Assembly (NCBI GenBank): GCA_965243415.1
Contig: OZ251549.1
Coordinates: 2,170,001-2,234,000, forward strand
Length of the DNA: 64,000 bases
Reading direction: 5' to 3'
From: G965204755 sp965243415
GTDB taxonomy: Bacteria; Acidobacteriota; Vicinamibacteria; Marinacidobacterales; Marinacidobacteraceae
Shown piece after piece: positions 51,183 through 59,787 of the stretch. Under the pieces are notes generated by a model, which saw only the letters and a list, made by a program, of their open reading frames with translations, was not told the origin of the DNA and searched no databases. The position numbers and the translations under genes were made by a program. Numbering within the stretch: the first letter of the stretch is position 1; each line of letters starts with the position of its first letter.

Positions 51183-52952
51183 ATGGGTTCCTCCGGGGGA
51201 TTCGTCGGCCTCGACTGGGCGGTCTTCGCGCTCTACCTGGCCGCGGCGCTGGCCATCGGCTTCGCCGCCGCGAGATCCGCCGGTTCCGGCGCCGCCTCCT
51301 TCTTCCTCGCCGGGCGGCGCCTCCCCTGGTGGCTGCTCGGCACCTCGATGGTGGCGACCACCTTCTCCACCGACACCCCCAACCTGGTCGCCGAACTGGT
51401 GCGCCAGAACGGGGTCGCCGCGAACTGGACCTGGTGGGCCTTCTGCCTCACCGGGATGCTCACGGTGTTCGTCTTCGCCCCGCTCTGGCGCCGGAGCGGC
51501 CTCGCCACCGACCTCGGCTTCTACGAGATCCGCTACGCCGGCCGCCCCGCGGCCTTCCTCCGCGGGTTCCGCGCCCTCTACCTCGGGGTGGTGTTCAACT
51601 GCGTGGTGATCGCCACGGTGACCCTGGCCGGGGCCAAGATCGGCGGCGCGCTCTTCGGGCTCGAGAAGGCGACCGCGGTGCTCGTCGCCGGCGGTCTCGC
51701 CGCCGGCTACGCGGTCGCCGCCGGGTTCTGGGGAGTGGTGGTCACCGACCTGCTGCAGTTCACGGTCTCCATGGTGGGCGCCGTCGTCGCCGCGGTCTGG
51801 GCGCTCGGCCATCCGGAGGTGGGCGGGCTCGCCGGGCTGACCGCGGCGCTCCCGGACCGCCTGGACTTCGTGCCGCCGACCGGGTCGGAGGCCTTCGCGG
51901 TCCTCTTCGTGGTGCCGGTGGCGCTGCAGTGGTGGAGCGTCTGGTATCCCGGGGCCGAGCCCGGCGGCGGCGGTTACATCGCCCAGCGGATGCTCGCCGC
52001 CCGCACCGAGGCCGACGCCCGGAAGGGCGCCCTCTGGTTCACCGTCGCCCACTACGCGCTCCGGCCCTGGCCCTGGATCCTGGTGGCGCTGGCTTCCCTC
52101 CTCGTGTACCCCGACCTGGCGGCGCTGCGGGAGGCGCTGCCGGGGCTCGACCCGGCGCTCGTCGGCGACGACCTGGCGTACCCGGTGATGCTGCGGCTGC
52201 TGCCGCCGGGGCTGCTCGGCCTGGCCGCCGCCTCGCTGGTGGGGGCCTACATGTCCACCGTGGACAGCCACCTGAACTGGGGCGCCTCCTACCTGGTCGA
52301 GGACTTCTACCGCCGCTTCCTGCGCCCCCGGGCCTCGGGGCGGGAGTCGGTGCTCGTGGCGCGGCTGGCCACGGTGTTCCTCATGGCGGCGGCCGGCCTC
52401 CTCACCCTGACCATAGACACCGCCCGGGGCGGGTTCGGGCTCCTGCTGCAGATCGGCGCCGGGACCGGCCCGCTGTTCGTGATCCGCTGGCTCTGGTGGC
52501 GGATCAACGCCTGGGCCGAGATCGCCGCCATGGTCGGCTCGCTGGTGGTCGCGGTCTCGCTGCCGGCCTTCGGGCTGGAGCCGGGCTCGGTCCGGGGTCT
52601 CCTCCTCGGCGTGGCGGCCACGACGCTCATCTGGCTGGGGACCACGCTGCTGACGCCGCCGGAGGACGCCGCCGCGCTGGACCGGTTCGTGGCGGCGACG
52701 CGCCCGCCGGCCGCCGGCTGGAGAGCCGCCTACCGCCGCGCCGGCGTCCGCCCGGCGCCCTCCGCCCGGGCCTTCCTCGCCTGGCCGCTGGGGTGCCTCA
52801 TGGTGTACGCCGCGCTCTTCGGGACCGGCTCCTTCCTGTTCGGACGGGGTCTGCCGGTGGTACTGGCCTGGGCGGCGGCCTTCGGGGTGAGCGCCTTCGC
52901 CCTGACCCGCCTCCTCCGGACGCCGCCGGCGGCCCGGAACGCCGGCGGCTGA
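51183..52952 (+). CDS. Sodium:solute symporter (SSS family), long form
   Basis: 589 aa with about 13-15 membrane segments. Family features: SFFLAGRRLPWWLLGTSMVA, TTFSTDTPNLVAELVR and GLAAASLVGAYMSTVDSHLN, the sodium-site region. An additional C-terminal stretch with two or more hydrophobic segments makes it longer than the other two symporters here. Solute unknown. Divergent from the secreted-protein/cofE operon (99 bp apart), so the promoter lies in 51084-51182. Single gene; convergent with the HtrA gene. Confidence 0.85.
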   Translation: MGSSGGFVGLDWAVFALYLAAALAIGFAAARSAGSGAASFFLAGRRLPWWLLGTSMVATTFSTDTPNLVAELVRQNGVAANWTWWAFCLTGMLTVFVFAPLWRRSGLATDLGFYEIRYAGRPAAFLRGFRALYLGVVFNCVVIATVTLAGAKIGGALFGLEKATAVLVAGGLAAGYAVAAGFWGVVVTDLLQFTVSMVGAVVAAVWALGHPEVGGLAGLTAALPDRLDFVPPTGSEAFAVLFVVPVALQWWSVWYPGAEPGGGGYIAQRMLAARTEADARKGALWFTVAHYALRPWPWILVALASLLVYPDLAALREALPGLDPALVGDDLAYPVMLRLLPPGLLGLAAASLVGAYMSTVDSHLNWGASYLVEDFYRRFLRPRASGRESVLVARLATVFLMAAAGLLTLTIDTARGGFGLLLQIGAGTGPLFVIRWLWWRINAWAEIAAMVGSLVVAVSLPAFGLEPGSVRGLLLGVAATTLIWLGTTLLTPPEDAAALDRFVAATRPPAAGWRAAYRRAGVRPAPSARAFLAWPLGCLMVYAALFGTGSFLFGRGLPVVLAWAAAFGVSAFALTRLLRTPPAARNAGG

Positions 52953-53001
52953 CCGGCTCGGCCTGCTCTCCCGACCCCGGCGGGAGCGGCCGGCGTCCGG
53001 C

Positions 53002-54135
53002 TCAGCGGCGCCGGCGGCGCAGGGTGTCCCGGTCCACGAGTCGGACTCGAACCGTGAGCCGATCCCCGTCGCGCCAGATCCCCAGGTCCACCTCGTCGCC
53101 GACCCGGTAGTTCGTCTCCAGCAGCAGCATCAGGTCGCGCCGCGAGGCGACCGGTTCGCCGTCCACCGAGAGCAGGTAGTCGCCGCCGTAGCGGAGGCGC
53201 AGGTTGCCCAGGCGGCCGACGCGGCCGGCGCCCCGGATCCCGGCCCGGGCGGCCGGGCCCTCCGCCGCCACCGTTCGGACCATGAGGCCGCCGTCCTCCG
53301 GGGTGGCCACGCCCGCCCGGCGGAAGGCAGTCGCCAGCCGGGGCGGGATCTCCTGCACGGACACCGCCAGATGGGGGTGGGGGTATCGGCCGTTGCGGAT
53401 GAGTTCCGGGACTACCCGGGCCAGGGTCGCCGCCGGGATGGCGTAGCCGATCCCCGCCGAGGTCCCGGTCGGGCTCACGATGGCGCTCGCGACCCCGACC
53501 ACCCGGCCTTCGAGGTCGAGCAGCGGTCCGCCGGAATTGCCCCGGTTGATGGCAGCGTCGGTCTGGATGATCTCGCCGATGAAGGCTTCGTCCGGACTCT
53601 CGATGATCCGGCCCAGGCCGCTGACCACCCCGGTGGTGAGGGTCTGTTCCAGCCCGAACGGGTGGCCGATGGCGATCACGAAACGGCCCACCTCCAGTCG
53701 GTCCGAGTCGCCGAGGGCCAGCGCGGCGCGGTCCCCGGGGCCGGGCTCGACCCGGATCACCGCCAGGTCGTTCGTCGGGTCGGATCCCACGAGGCGGGCG
53801 CTCCGCACTTCCCCGTCGGCGAAGGTGACCTGCAGGGCGGCGGCGGACTCGATCACATGGAAGTTGGTGACGATGTGCCCCCGGTCGTCGTAGAGGAACC
53901 CGGAACCGGCGCCTTCTTCGGTGGTGCGTCCGCGGAGCCAGTCGAAACTCTGGATGCGCGCGGCGATGTTCACCACCGCGGGACCGGCGGTCCGGTACAC
54001 CTCGGAGACCCGCCGCTCCAGTTCGATCTGCGCCGCCGCCGGAAGGGCGCACCCGACCGCCGCCAGAACCGCCCCGACGACCCGGGCCCGGGGGCGGCGG
54101 CGTCGCGTCGCGGCGTCCGCGGACCTGCGGGACAT
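53002..54135 (-). CDS. HtrA/DegP-type periplasmic serine protease
   Basis: 377 aa from ATG 54135, giving a signal peptide ending ALPAAAQ (residue 36). Trypsin-like triad: His93 (IVTNFHVIES), Asp123 (PTNDLAVIRV), Ser201 (INRGNSGGPLL). One PDZ domain follows, with GGDYLLSVDGEPVASRRDLM. A single PDZ resembles DegS/HtrA of the shorter type. It degrades or senses misfolded envelope proteins. The longer open frame to 54216 is possible but would bury the signal. Divergent from the iron-binding lipoprotein gene with only 83 bp between starts. Confidence 0.9.
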   Translation of the reverse strand: MSRRSADAATRRRRPRARVVGAVLAAVGCALPAAAQIELERRVSEVYRTAGPAVVNIAARIQSFDWLRGRTTEEGAGSGFLYDDRGHIVTNFHVIESAAALQVTFADGEVRSARLVGSDPTNDLAVIRVEPGPGDRAALALGDSDRLEVGRFVIAIGHPFGLEQTLTTGVVSGLGRIIESPDEAFIGEIIQTDAAINRGNSGGPLLDLEGRVVGVASAIVSPTGTSAGIGYAIPAATLARVVPELIRNGRYPHPHLAVSVQEIPPRLATAFRRAGVATPEDGGLMVRTVAAEGPAARAGIRGAGRVGRLGNLRLRYGGDYLLSVDGEPVASRRDLMLLLETNYRVGDEVDLGIWRDGDRLTVRVRLVDRDTLRRRRR

Positions 54136-54218
54136 CAGTGGAAACCTCGGGCGGAACTTCGGGGGCGGCTTCGGGCGGATCACGAAAGGCGCCCGGTATT
54201 CTGCTATCGTCTTCAACT

Positions 54219-55226
54219 ATGAAATCCGTTTTCAAGATCATCGTAGCGGCCACGGCGGCCACGCTCCTGACGGCCGCCTGCGGCGGCGGGAGCGCTCCGG
54301 AGACCCTCACCATCTACTGCGGCCGGGGCGAGTCACTGGTCGGCCCGGTGGTCGCGTCCTTCATGGAGGAGACCGGGATCCGGGTCGAGATCCGCTACGG
54401 CGGCACCGCGGACCTGGCGGCGCAGATCCTGGAAGAGGGAGCCGAGAGCCCGGCGGATGTCTATTACGGGCAGGACGCCGGGGCGCTCGGGCAACTGGCC
54501 TCCGAGGGCCGGCTGCGGCCGCTCCCGGCGGAGATCCTGGACCGGGTCGGGGAGCGGTTCCGCGACCCCGGCGGGCGCTGGGTGGGGACCACCGGCCGGG
54601 CGCGGGTCTTCGTGTACAACACCGAACTGCTGACGCCGGAGGACCTGCCCGAGGACATCTGGGGGTTCACCGAGCCGAAGTGGAAGGACCGGATCGGCTG
54701 GGCGCCGACGAACGGCTCCTTCCAGGCGTTCGTCACCGCGCTGCGGGTGCTCGAAGGCGAGGAGCGCGCGGCGGAGTGGCTCGCCGGGATCGTGGCGAAC
54801 GAGCCCAGGGCGTACTCCGGCAACACCGGGATCTACCAGGCGGTCGCCGACGGGGAAGTGGAAGTCGGCCTCTCGAACCACTACTACCTGTTCCGGTTCC
54901 TCGACCAGCAGGGGGAGGGGTTCCCCGCGCGCACGGTGAGCCCGACCGCCGGCGGCGCCGGGAGCCTCATCAACATCTCCGGCGGCGGGGTGCTCGACAC
55001 CGCGGCGAACCCGGAAGCCGCCGAGCGGTTCCTGGCCTACCTGCTCACCGACCCCGTGCAGCAGGACTTCGCCGACCGCACCTTCGAGTATCCGCTGGCG
55101 CCGGGGATCGCCACCGACCCGGCGGTGATCCCGCTCTCCGAGGTCCGCCCCCCGGACCTGGAGTTGGGCGACCTGGAGGATCTGCGCGGCACCCTCGATC
55201 TCCTCCGGGAAGCGGGAGCGCTCTGA
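54219..55226 (+). CDS. Iron(III) ABC transporter substrate-binding lipoprotein
   Basis: 335 aa. Lipoprotein signal FKIIVAATAATLLTAACGGG, so the mature Cys is about residue 21. The body matches class-II ferric-binding proteins (FbpA/FutA type): LTIYCGRGESLVGPVVASF, DVYYGQDAGALGQLASEG, GTTGRARVFVYNTELL, ISGGGVLDTAANPEAAERFL and the late Tyr-containing DRTFEYPLAPGI. ATG 54219 chosen for the signal; the frame is open 27 codons further up. First gene of a three-gene importer operon with permease and ATPase. Fur-box-like dyads were not recognisable. Confidence 0.9.
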   Translation: MKSVFKIIVAATAATLLTAACGGGSAPETLTIYCGRGESLVGPVVASFMEETGIRVEIRYGGTADLAAQILEEGAESPADVYYGQDAGALGQLASEGRLRPLPAEILDRVGERFRDPGGRWVGTTGRARVFVYNTELLTPEDLPEDIWGFTEPKWKDRIGWAPTNGSFQAFVTALRVLEGEERAAEWLAGIVANEPRAYSGNTGIYQAVADGEVEVGLSNHYYLFRFLDQQGEGFPARTVSPTAGGAGSLINISGGGVLDTAANPEAAERFLAYLLTDPVQQDFADRTFEYPLAPGIATDPAVIPLSEVRPPDLELGDLEDLRGTLDLLREAGAL

Positions 55227-55301
55227 GGACGGTTCCGTTCCTCCGGCGGGCGGCGGTCCCGGGGCCGTTCCCGCCCCGGGGGCTGCTGCCCTGCGCCTTC
55301 G

Positions 55302-56915
55302 ATGCCGCGGCTTCCCCTCCTGAAGCGCCCGGGCCGCCGGCCCCCGACCGCGCTGGCGCTCGCCGGCGCGGCGGTCGGGCTCTGCTGCCTGCTGCCGCTC
55401 CTCTACCTGGCGGCGCGGGCGGCGCCCTCGGGAGCGCTGGCCGAGGTGCTGCGCGGCGGCCACAGTTGGGGCGTCGCCGGGCGGACGGCCCTGCTCACGG
55501 TGACGGTGGCCCTGGCGTCCGTCGCCCTCGGCCTGCCGCTGGCCTGGCTCACCTCCCGCACCGATCTGCCCGGCCGGCGGCTGCTGACGGTGCTCCTGGC
55601 GCTGCCGCTCGCCGTGCCTTCCTATGTGGCCGCGTTCACGGTGGTGACCGCGCTCGGCCCCCGGGGTCTCCTGCAGCGGGCGCTCGAGCCCTGGACCGGC
55701 TGGGAGCGGCTGCCGGAGATCTACGGGTTCCCGGGGGCCTTCCTGGTGCTGGCGCTGCTGAACTACCCGTACGCGTACCTGGCGGCGCGGGCGCGGTTCG
55801 CGCTCCTCGACGAGTCGCTCGGCGAGGCGGCGCGGGTGCTCGGCGCCGGGAGGTGGCGGCGGTTCCGCCGGGTGCTGCTGCCGCAGGTGGCCGGGGCGCT
55901 GTTCTCCGGCGGCCTGCTCTCCGCGCTCTACACGCTGAGCGACTTCGGCGCGGTGTCGCTGCTGCGCTACGAGACCTTCACCTGGGCGATCTACAACCAC
56001 TACCGGGCCTCGCTCGACCGGGAGACCGCCGCCGGGCTCTCGCTGCTGCTGGTGTTCGCGGCGCTCCTGGTACTCGCGGCGGCGCGGTGGTTCGAGGCTT
56101 CCGCGGCGCCGGCGGCGCCCGGCGCGGCCCGCTCCCGGCCTCCCCGGCAGACGCGGCTGGGGCGGCTGCGCTGGCCGGCGTTCTCGTTCTGCCTGCTGGT
56201 GCTGCTCCCGGCGCTCCTGCTGCCGGTCGGGGTCTGCCTCTACTGGCTGGCCCGGGCGCCGGGCGGGGCTGCCGCCGCCGGGCTCGGAGCGGCGCTGGGG
56301 CGCACCGGCCTGGCGGCGGCGCTGGCGGCGGTGGTGACCACCCTGGCGGCGCTGCCGGTGGCGTTCCTGGTCGTCCGGTTCGCGTCGCGGGTGACGGCGG
56401 CGCTGCGCTCGGTCTGCCACCTCGGGTTCGGGCTTCCCGGCCTGGTGGTGGGCCTCTCGCTGGTGTTCTTCGCGGTGAACACGCTCCCTCCGATCTACCA
56501 GACGCTCGGCCTGCTGGTCTTCGCCTACGCGGTGCTCTCGCTGCCGCAGGCGCTGTCCCCGCTGGAGGCTTCGCTCGCCCCGCTGAGTCCCCGGCTCGAC
56601 GACGCGGCGCGGACGCTCGGCGCCGGCTGGTGGCGGCGGCACTTCCGGGTCACCCTGCCGCTGCTGCGCCCGGGGATCGCCGCCGGTCTGGCCCTGGTGT
56701 TCCTCACCACGGTGAAGGAGTTGCCGGCCACGCTGATGCTGGCGCCCACCGGCTTCGCCACGCTGGCCACCACCGTCTGGAGCGCCGCCGAGAATGTGGA
56801 ACTCGGCCGGGCCTCCGCGGCGGCGCTGCTGCTGCTCCTGCTGTCGGGATCGGTGCTGCTCTTCGTCCTGCGGGAGACCCGGCGGCTCGACCCGGCCGCG
56901 CGGGGCGGCGAATGA
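55302..56915 (+). CDS. Iron(III) ABC transporter permease (FbpB type)
   Basis: 537 aa, a fused double permease with about 12 membrane segments. Both halves have the cytoplasmic EAA loop that contacts the ATPase: LGEAARVLGAGRWRRFRRVL in the first and LDDAARTLGAGWWRRHFRVT in the second. Organisation and length are those of FbpB/FutB. It starts 75 bp after the binding protein and is followed by the ATPase gene after 19 bp. Confidence 0.9.
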   Translation: MPRLPLLKRPGRRPPTALALAGAAVGLCCLLPLLYLAARAAPSGALAEVLRGGHSWGVAGRTALLTVTVALASVALGLPLAWLTSRTDLPGRRLLTVLLALPLAVPSYVAAFTVVTALGPRGLLQRALEPWTGWERLPEIYGFPGAFLVLALLNYPYAYLAARARFALLDESLGEAARVLGAGRWRRFRRVLLPQVAGALFSGGLLSALYTLSDFGAVSLLRYETFTWAIYNHYRASLDRETAAGLSLLLVFAALLVLAAARWFEASAAPAAPGAARSRPPRQTRLGRLRWPAFSFCLLVLLPALLLPVGVCLYWLARAPGGAAAAGLGAALGRTGLAAALAAVVTTLAALPVAFLVVRFASRVTAALRSVCHLGFGLPGLVVGLSLVFFAVNTLPPIYQTLGLLVFAYAVLSLPQALSPLEASLAPLSPRLDDAARTLGAGWWRRHFRVTLPLLRPGIAAGLALVFLTTVKELPATLMLAPTGFATLATTVWSAAENVELGRASAAALLLLLLSGSVLLFVLRETRRLDPAARGGE

Positions 56916-56934
56916 AGCCGAACGGGGAGACCGC

Positions 56935-58119
56935 GTGAGTTCCTCTCCGGGTCGCGCCCGCAGCGGCGGGACGGCGCCGGCGCTCCGCTGCCGCGGAATC
57001 GAGCGCCGCTTCCCGGCCGGTCTCGCCGCGAACGGGAACGGGGCCGGTCCCGGGAACGGCGAGCGGCGGGTGCTGGCCGGCGTGGACCTCGAAGTCGAGG
57101 AGGGAGCGGTGCTGGCGGTGCTCGGCCCGAGCGGCGGCGGCAAGACCACGCTTCTGCGGATCGTCGCCGGCCTCGACCGACCGGACGCCGGCCGGGTGGA
57201 GGTGTTGGGACGGGAGGTGGACGGGCCCGGCGTCTTCGTCCCGCCGGAGGCGCGCCGGGTGGGGCTGGTGTTCCAGGACTACGCGCTCTTCCCCCACTTC
57301 ACCGCGCTCGAGAACGCCGCCTTCGGCGTGCCCGGGCCGGAGGGGCTGCAGCGGGCGGAACGGGCGCTCGATCTCGTGGGACTCTCCGAGCGGGCCGGAC
57401 AGCGGCCGGCGGAACTCTCCGGCGGCGAACAGCAGCGGGTGGCGCTCGCCCGGGCGCTGGCGCCGCGGCCGGCGGTACTGCTGCTCGACGAGCCGTTCTC
57501 GAACCTCGACGCGGCGCTGCGGGCCGGGGTGCGCGAGGAGGTCGCCGGTCTGCTCCGGCGTCTCGGGGCGACGGCGGTGCTGGTGACCCACGACCGGGAG
57601 GAGGCCTTCGCCCTCGCCGACCGGGTGGCGCTGCTCATCGACGGGGTCGTCCTCCGCAGCGGGACGCCGGAGGAACTGGCCCGGGACCCGGGCAGCCGGG
57701 CGGCGGCGCGGTTCCTCGGCGAGACGAACTTCCTCCCTGCCGAGAGCGACGGCGCCACCGCGCTCTGCGAGATCGGCCGGGTGGAACTCGCCCGCCCGCC
57801 GGCGTCGGGGAGGCCGCCGGCGGGGCCGGTGGAGGTGCTCCTGCCGCTCGACGGGTTGGTGGTGGAGCCGTTCCTCGCCGAGGGACTCGGAGTGCCCGAA
57901 GCCGGGGCCGCGGCGCGGAACGGCGGGGCGGCGGCGCGGCTGACCCGGGCGGTCTTCCACGGGCCCTACCAGTTGCTGGAGGCGCAACTGCCGTCGGGGG
58001 CGACGCTCCGGGTGCGCACTCCGGCGCGGGACCTCTGGCAGGGCCTGCTGCGGCCCGGCCAGCGCGTCGGCCTCCGCCCGGCGGGGCCGGTCCCGGCGTT
58101 CGCCCGCGACTCCTCCTGA
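56935..58119 (+). CDS. Iron(III) ABC transporter ATP-binding protein (FbpC type)
   Basis: 394 aa from GTG 56935. Walker A GPSGGGKTTLL, Q-loop VGLVFQDYALFPH, signature LSGGEQQRVALARAL, Walker B AVLLLDEPFSNLD, His switch VTHDREEAFAL, and a C-terminal TOBE-like regulatory region. A nine-codon frame beginning at ATG 56912 overlaps the permease stop but ends at 56938 and is not this gene. The ATPase energises the FbpA/B partners. Confidence 0.9.
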   Translation: MSSSPGRARSGGTAPALRCRGIERRFPAGLAANGNGAGPGNGERRVLAGVDLEVEEGAVLAVLGPSGGGKTTLLRIVAGLDRPDAGRVEVLGREVDGPGVFVPPEARRVGLVFQDYALFPHFTALENAAFGVPGPEGLQRAERALDLVGLSERAGQRPAELSGGEQQRVALARALAPRPAVLLLDEPFSNLDAALRAGVREEVAGLLRRLGATAVLVTHDREEAFALADRVALLIDGVVLRSGTPEELARDPGSRAAARFLGETNFLPAESDGATALCEIGRVELARPPASGRPPAGPVEVLLPLDGLVVEPFLAEGLGVPEAGAAARNGGAAARLTRAVFHGPYQLLEAQLPSGATLRVRTPARDLWQGLLRPGQRVGLRPAGPVPAFARDSS

Positions 58120-58215
58120 CCGGCCTCGCCATCGCCTTCGGGAAGCGGCGCCGGCGCCGGCGATTCCCGGTTACGGGCTCGGATAGACTCGGTGCGTTTC
58201 CCGGAGAAGAACACC

Positions 58216-58479
58216 ATGGAATCGCCCACGATCCGCATCGGGATGCGGGGGGCGAAGACGCACCTCTCCCGACTGGGCCGGCTGGCGTGGGAAGGACGGG
58301 AGGTCGTCATCTGTCGCCACGGGAAGCCGTTCCTGAAACTGGCGCCGGCGCGCGACGGGGAGGCGCCCCTGGCGGGAAAGCCCCGTCGCCTCGGCTCCCT
58401 CGAAGGTCAGGTATGGGTGGCTCCGGACTTCGACGAAACGCCGGGCGAAGTCATCCGGCTCTTCGAGGGCAGGGAATGA
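58216..58479 (+). CDS. Phd/YefM-type antitoxin (prevent-host-death family)
   Basis: 87 aa from ATG 58216 (GGAG about 9 bp upstream); GTG 58192 is an alternative. Sequence IGMRGAKTHLSRLGRLAWEG followed by VICRHGKPFLKLAPA is the standard PHD fold: an N-terminal dimerisation/DNA-binding part and a C-terminal toxin-neutralising tail. Its TGA overlaps an ATG (58476), the usual coupling to a VapC-type PIN toxin gene, but no intact toxin follows. So it appears to be an orphan antitoxin. Confidence 0.8.
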   Translation: MESPTIRIGMRGAKTHLSRLGRLAWEGREVVICRHGKPFLKLAPARDGEAPLAGKPRRLGSLEGQVWVAPDFDETPGEVIRLFEGRE

Positions 58480-58621
58480 CCTCGTCAGCGCCGGTGCATC
58501 GGCCTGCTTCGACACTCATGGCTCCGGGGATCGAATCGCGGTCCGGCGAGTCGGGATCTCCGTGGGCGCTGCCGGTATCCGGGAGATCGCCGAAGGGGAA
58601 CCGGAGACGCCCGAGGACTGA
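58476..58621 (+). pseudogene. Possible remnant of a PIN-domain (VapC) toxin
   Basis: After the ATGA overlap with the antitoxin, the frame from 58476 is meaningless. A second frame, ending at TGA 58619, reads ACFDTHGSGDRIAVRRVG then ISVGAAGIREIAEGEPETPE. This loosely recalls the VapC start (L-D-T-H) and the helix after the S-A-x-x-x-W-E-I-A motif, with most of the middle deleted. Position supports it; sequence support is weak. Confidence 0.25.
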
Positions 58622-58744
58622 TCGACAGTTCGTTTTCGAGGAGTATCGAAAGCCGTGAATCCATCTCGCGCACCTGCAGCCGCCAGCCTGTGCATCGCCG
58701 ACCCCCCACGATGCTTTCGACCGGGCGACTCCGATTCCGCGGGA

Positions 58745-59620
58745 ATGCCGCCGCCGCTGCGGTTCGCCCTCGCTGCGGTGCTGGCGGTCGGGGCGCTGGT
58801 TTCGGCGTGCGGCGGCGGGGCGGGCGAGCATCCGTGGAACGCGCTCGACGCGGAACGGCCCATCGCCGCCCACGACAGCGTCTTCCTCGAGGAGTTGACC
58901 TGGATGGAGGTGCGCGACCGATTGGCGGAGGGCGCCACGACGGCGATCGTCGCCACCGGCGGCATCGAACAGAACGGGCCGTATGTCGTGACCGGCAAAC
59001 ACAATGTGGTGCTGCGGGCCACGACGGAGGCGATCGCGCGCCGCCTCGGGAACGCGCTGGTGGCGCCGATCGTGGACCTGGTGCCCGAAGGCGATCACGA
59101 CCCGCCCACCGGCCATATGCGGTATCCGGGGACCTTCAGCCTGACCTCGGAGACCTTCGAGGCGCTCCTGTGGGATGTGGCCCGGAGTCTCGCCGTGAGC
59201 GGATTCACCGAAGTGATGCTCATCGGCGACAGCGGCGGCAACCAGCGGGGGATGGCCGCCGTGGCCGAACGCTGGAACGAGAATCCGCCCCACGAGGGGA
59301 CGCGGCTCCACCACCTTCCCGAGTACTACACCGAGGACCTCTGGAGTTACGAACAGTTGCCGGAACTCGGCGTCCACCAGACCCCGGACACGCAGTCGGC
59401 CACGCGCGGCGAGATCCACGACGACTACCACTACGACGCCCTCATGGCGACGGTGGATCCCGATTCCATCCGGGTGAGCGAACGCCGCGCCGCCGGGCTC
59501 TTCGCGATCAACGGCGTCCCGCTCGACCCCCTGGACCGGACGATCGCGAACGGTTACGCCCTCGTCGCCCGCCGCGCCGAGATCACGATCGCCGCCTTCG
59601 AGAGATCGCTCGGCCGCTGA
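58745..59620 (+). CDS. Creatininase-family lipoprotein
   Basis: 291 aa from ATG 58745, giving a lipoprotein signal (RFALAAVLAVGALVSACGGG). The creatininase/creatinine amidohydrolase fold is indicated by FLEELTWMEVRDRLAEGA, VATGGIEQNGPYVVTGKHN (metal-binding region; canonical enzymes have ...EQHGPHLP), MRYPGTFSLTSETFEALL and LIGDSGGNQRGMAAVAE. The usual His of EQHGPH is Asn here (EQNGPY), so metal binding or catalysis may differ. Such exported variants are frequent in Acidobacteria and marine Proteobacteria. Single gene. Confidence 0.83.
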   Translation: MPPPLRFALAAVLAVGALVSACGGGAGEHPWNALDAERPIAAHDSVFLEELTWMEVRDRLAEGATTAIVATGGIEQNGPYVVTGKHNVVLRATTEAIARRLGNALVAPIVDLVPEGDHDPPTGHMRYPGTFSLTSETFEALLWDVARSLAVSGFTEVMLIGDSGGNQRGMAAVAERWNENPPHEGTRLHHLPEYYTEDLWSYEQLPELGVHQTPDTQSATRGEIHDDYHYDALMATVDPDSIRVSERRAAGLFAINGVPLDPLDRTIANGYALVARRAEITIAAFERSLGR

Positions 59621-59787
59621 ACGCCGCCCGGGCCTCCGGCGCCGGGTCGCGCTGAGGCGCCGCTCGGTTCCGACGGTCGGAACGGCGTCCGTCCGGCAGG
59701 GGAAACGGGAGGGGAACCATCGGCCTCTTTTTTGCGTATGGGAGAGTGACCGCGCGGCGCGAGGTCGGGCGGTCCGGGAGGCCCGAC

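Noticed and set aside
54333..57149. 938-codon minus-strand frame opposite the iron transporter operon
   Set aside because: Antisense shadow of fbpA/B/C-type genes, which have complete motifs on the plus strand.
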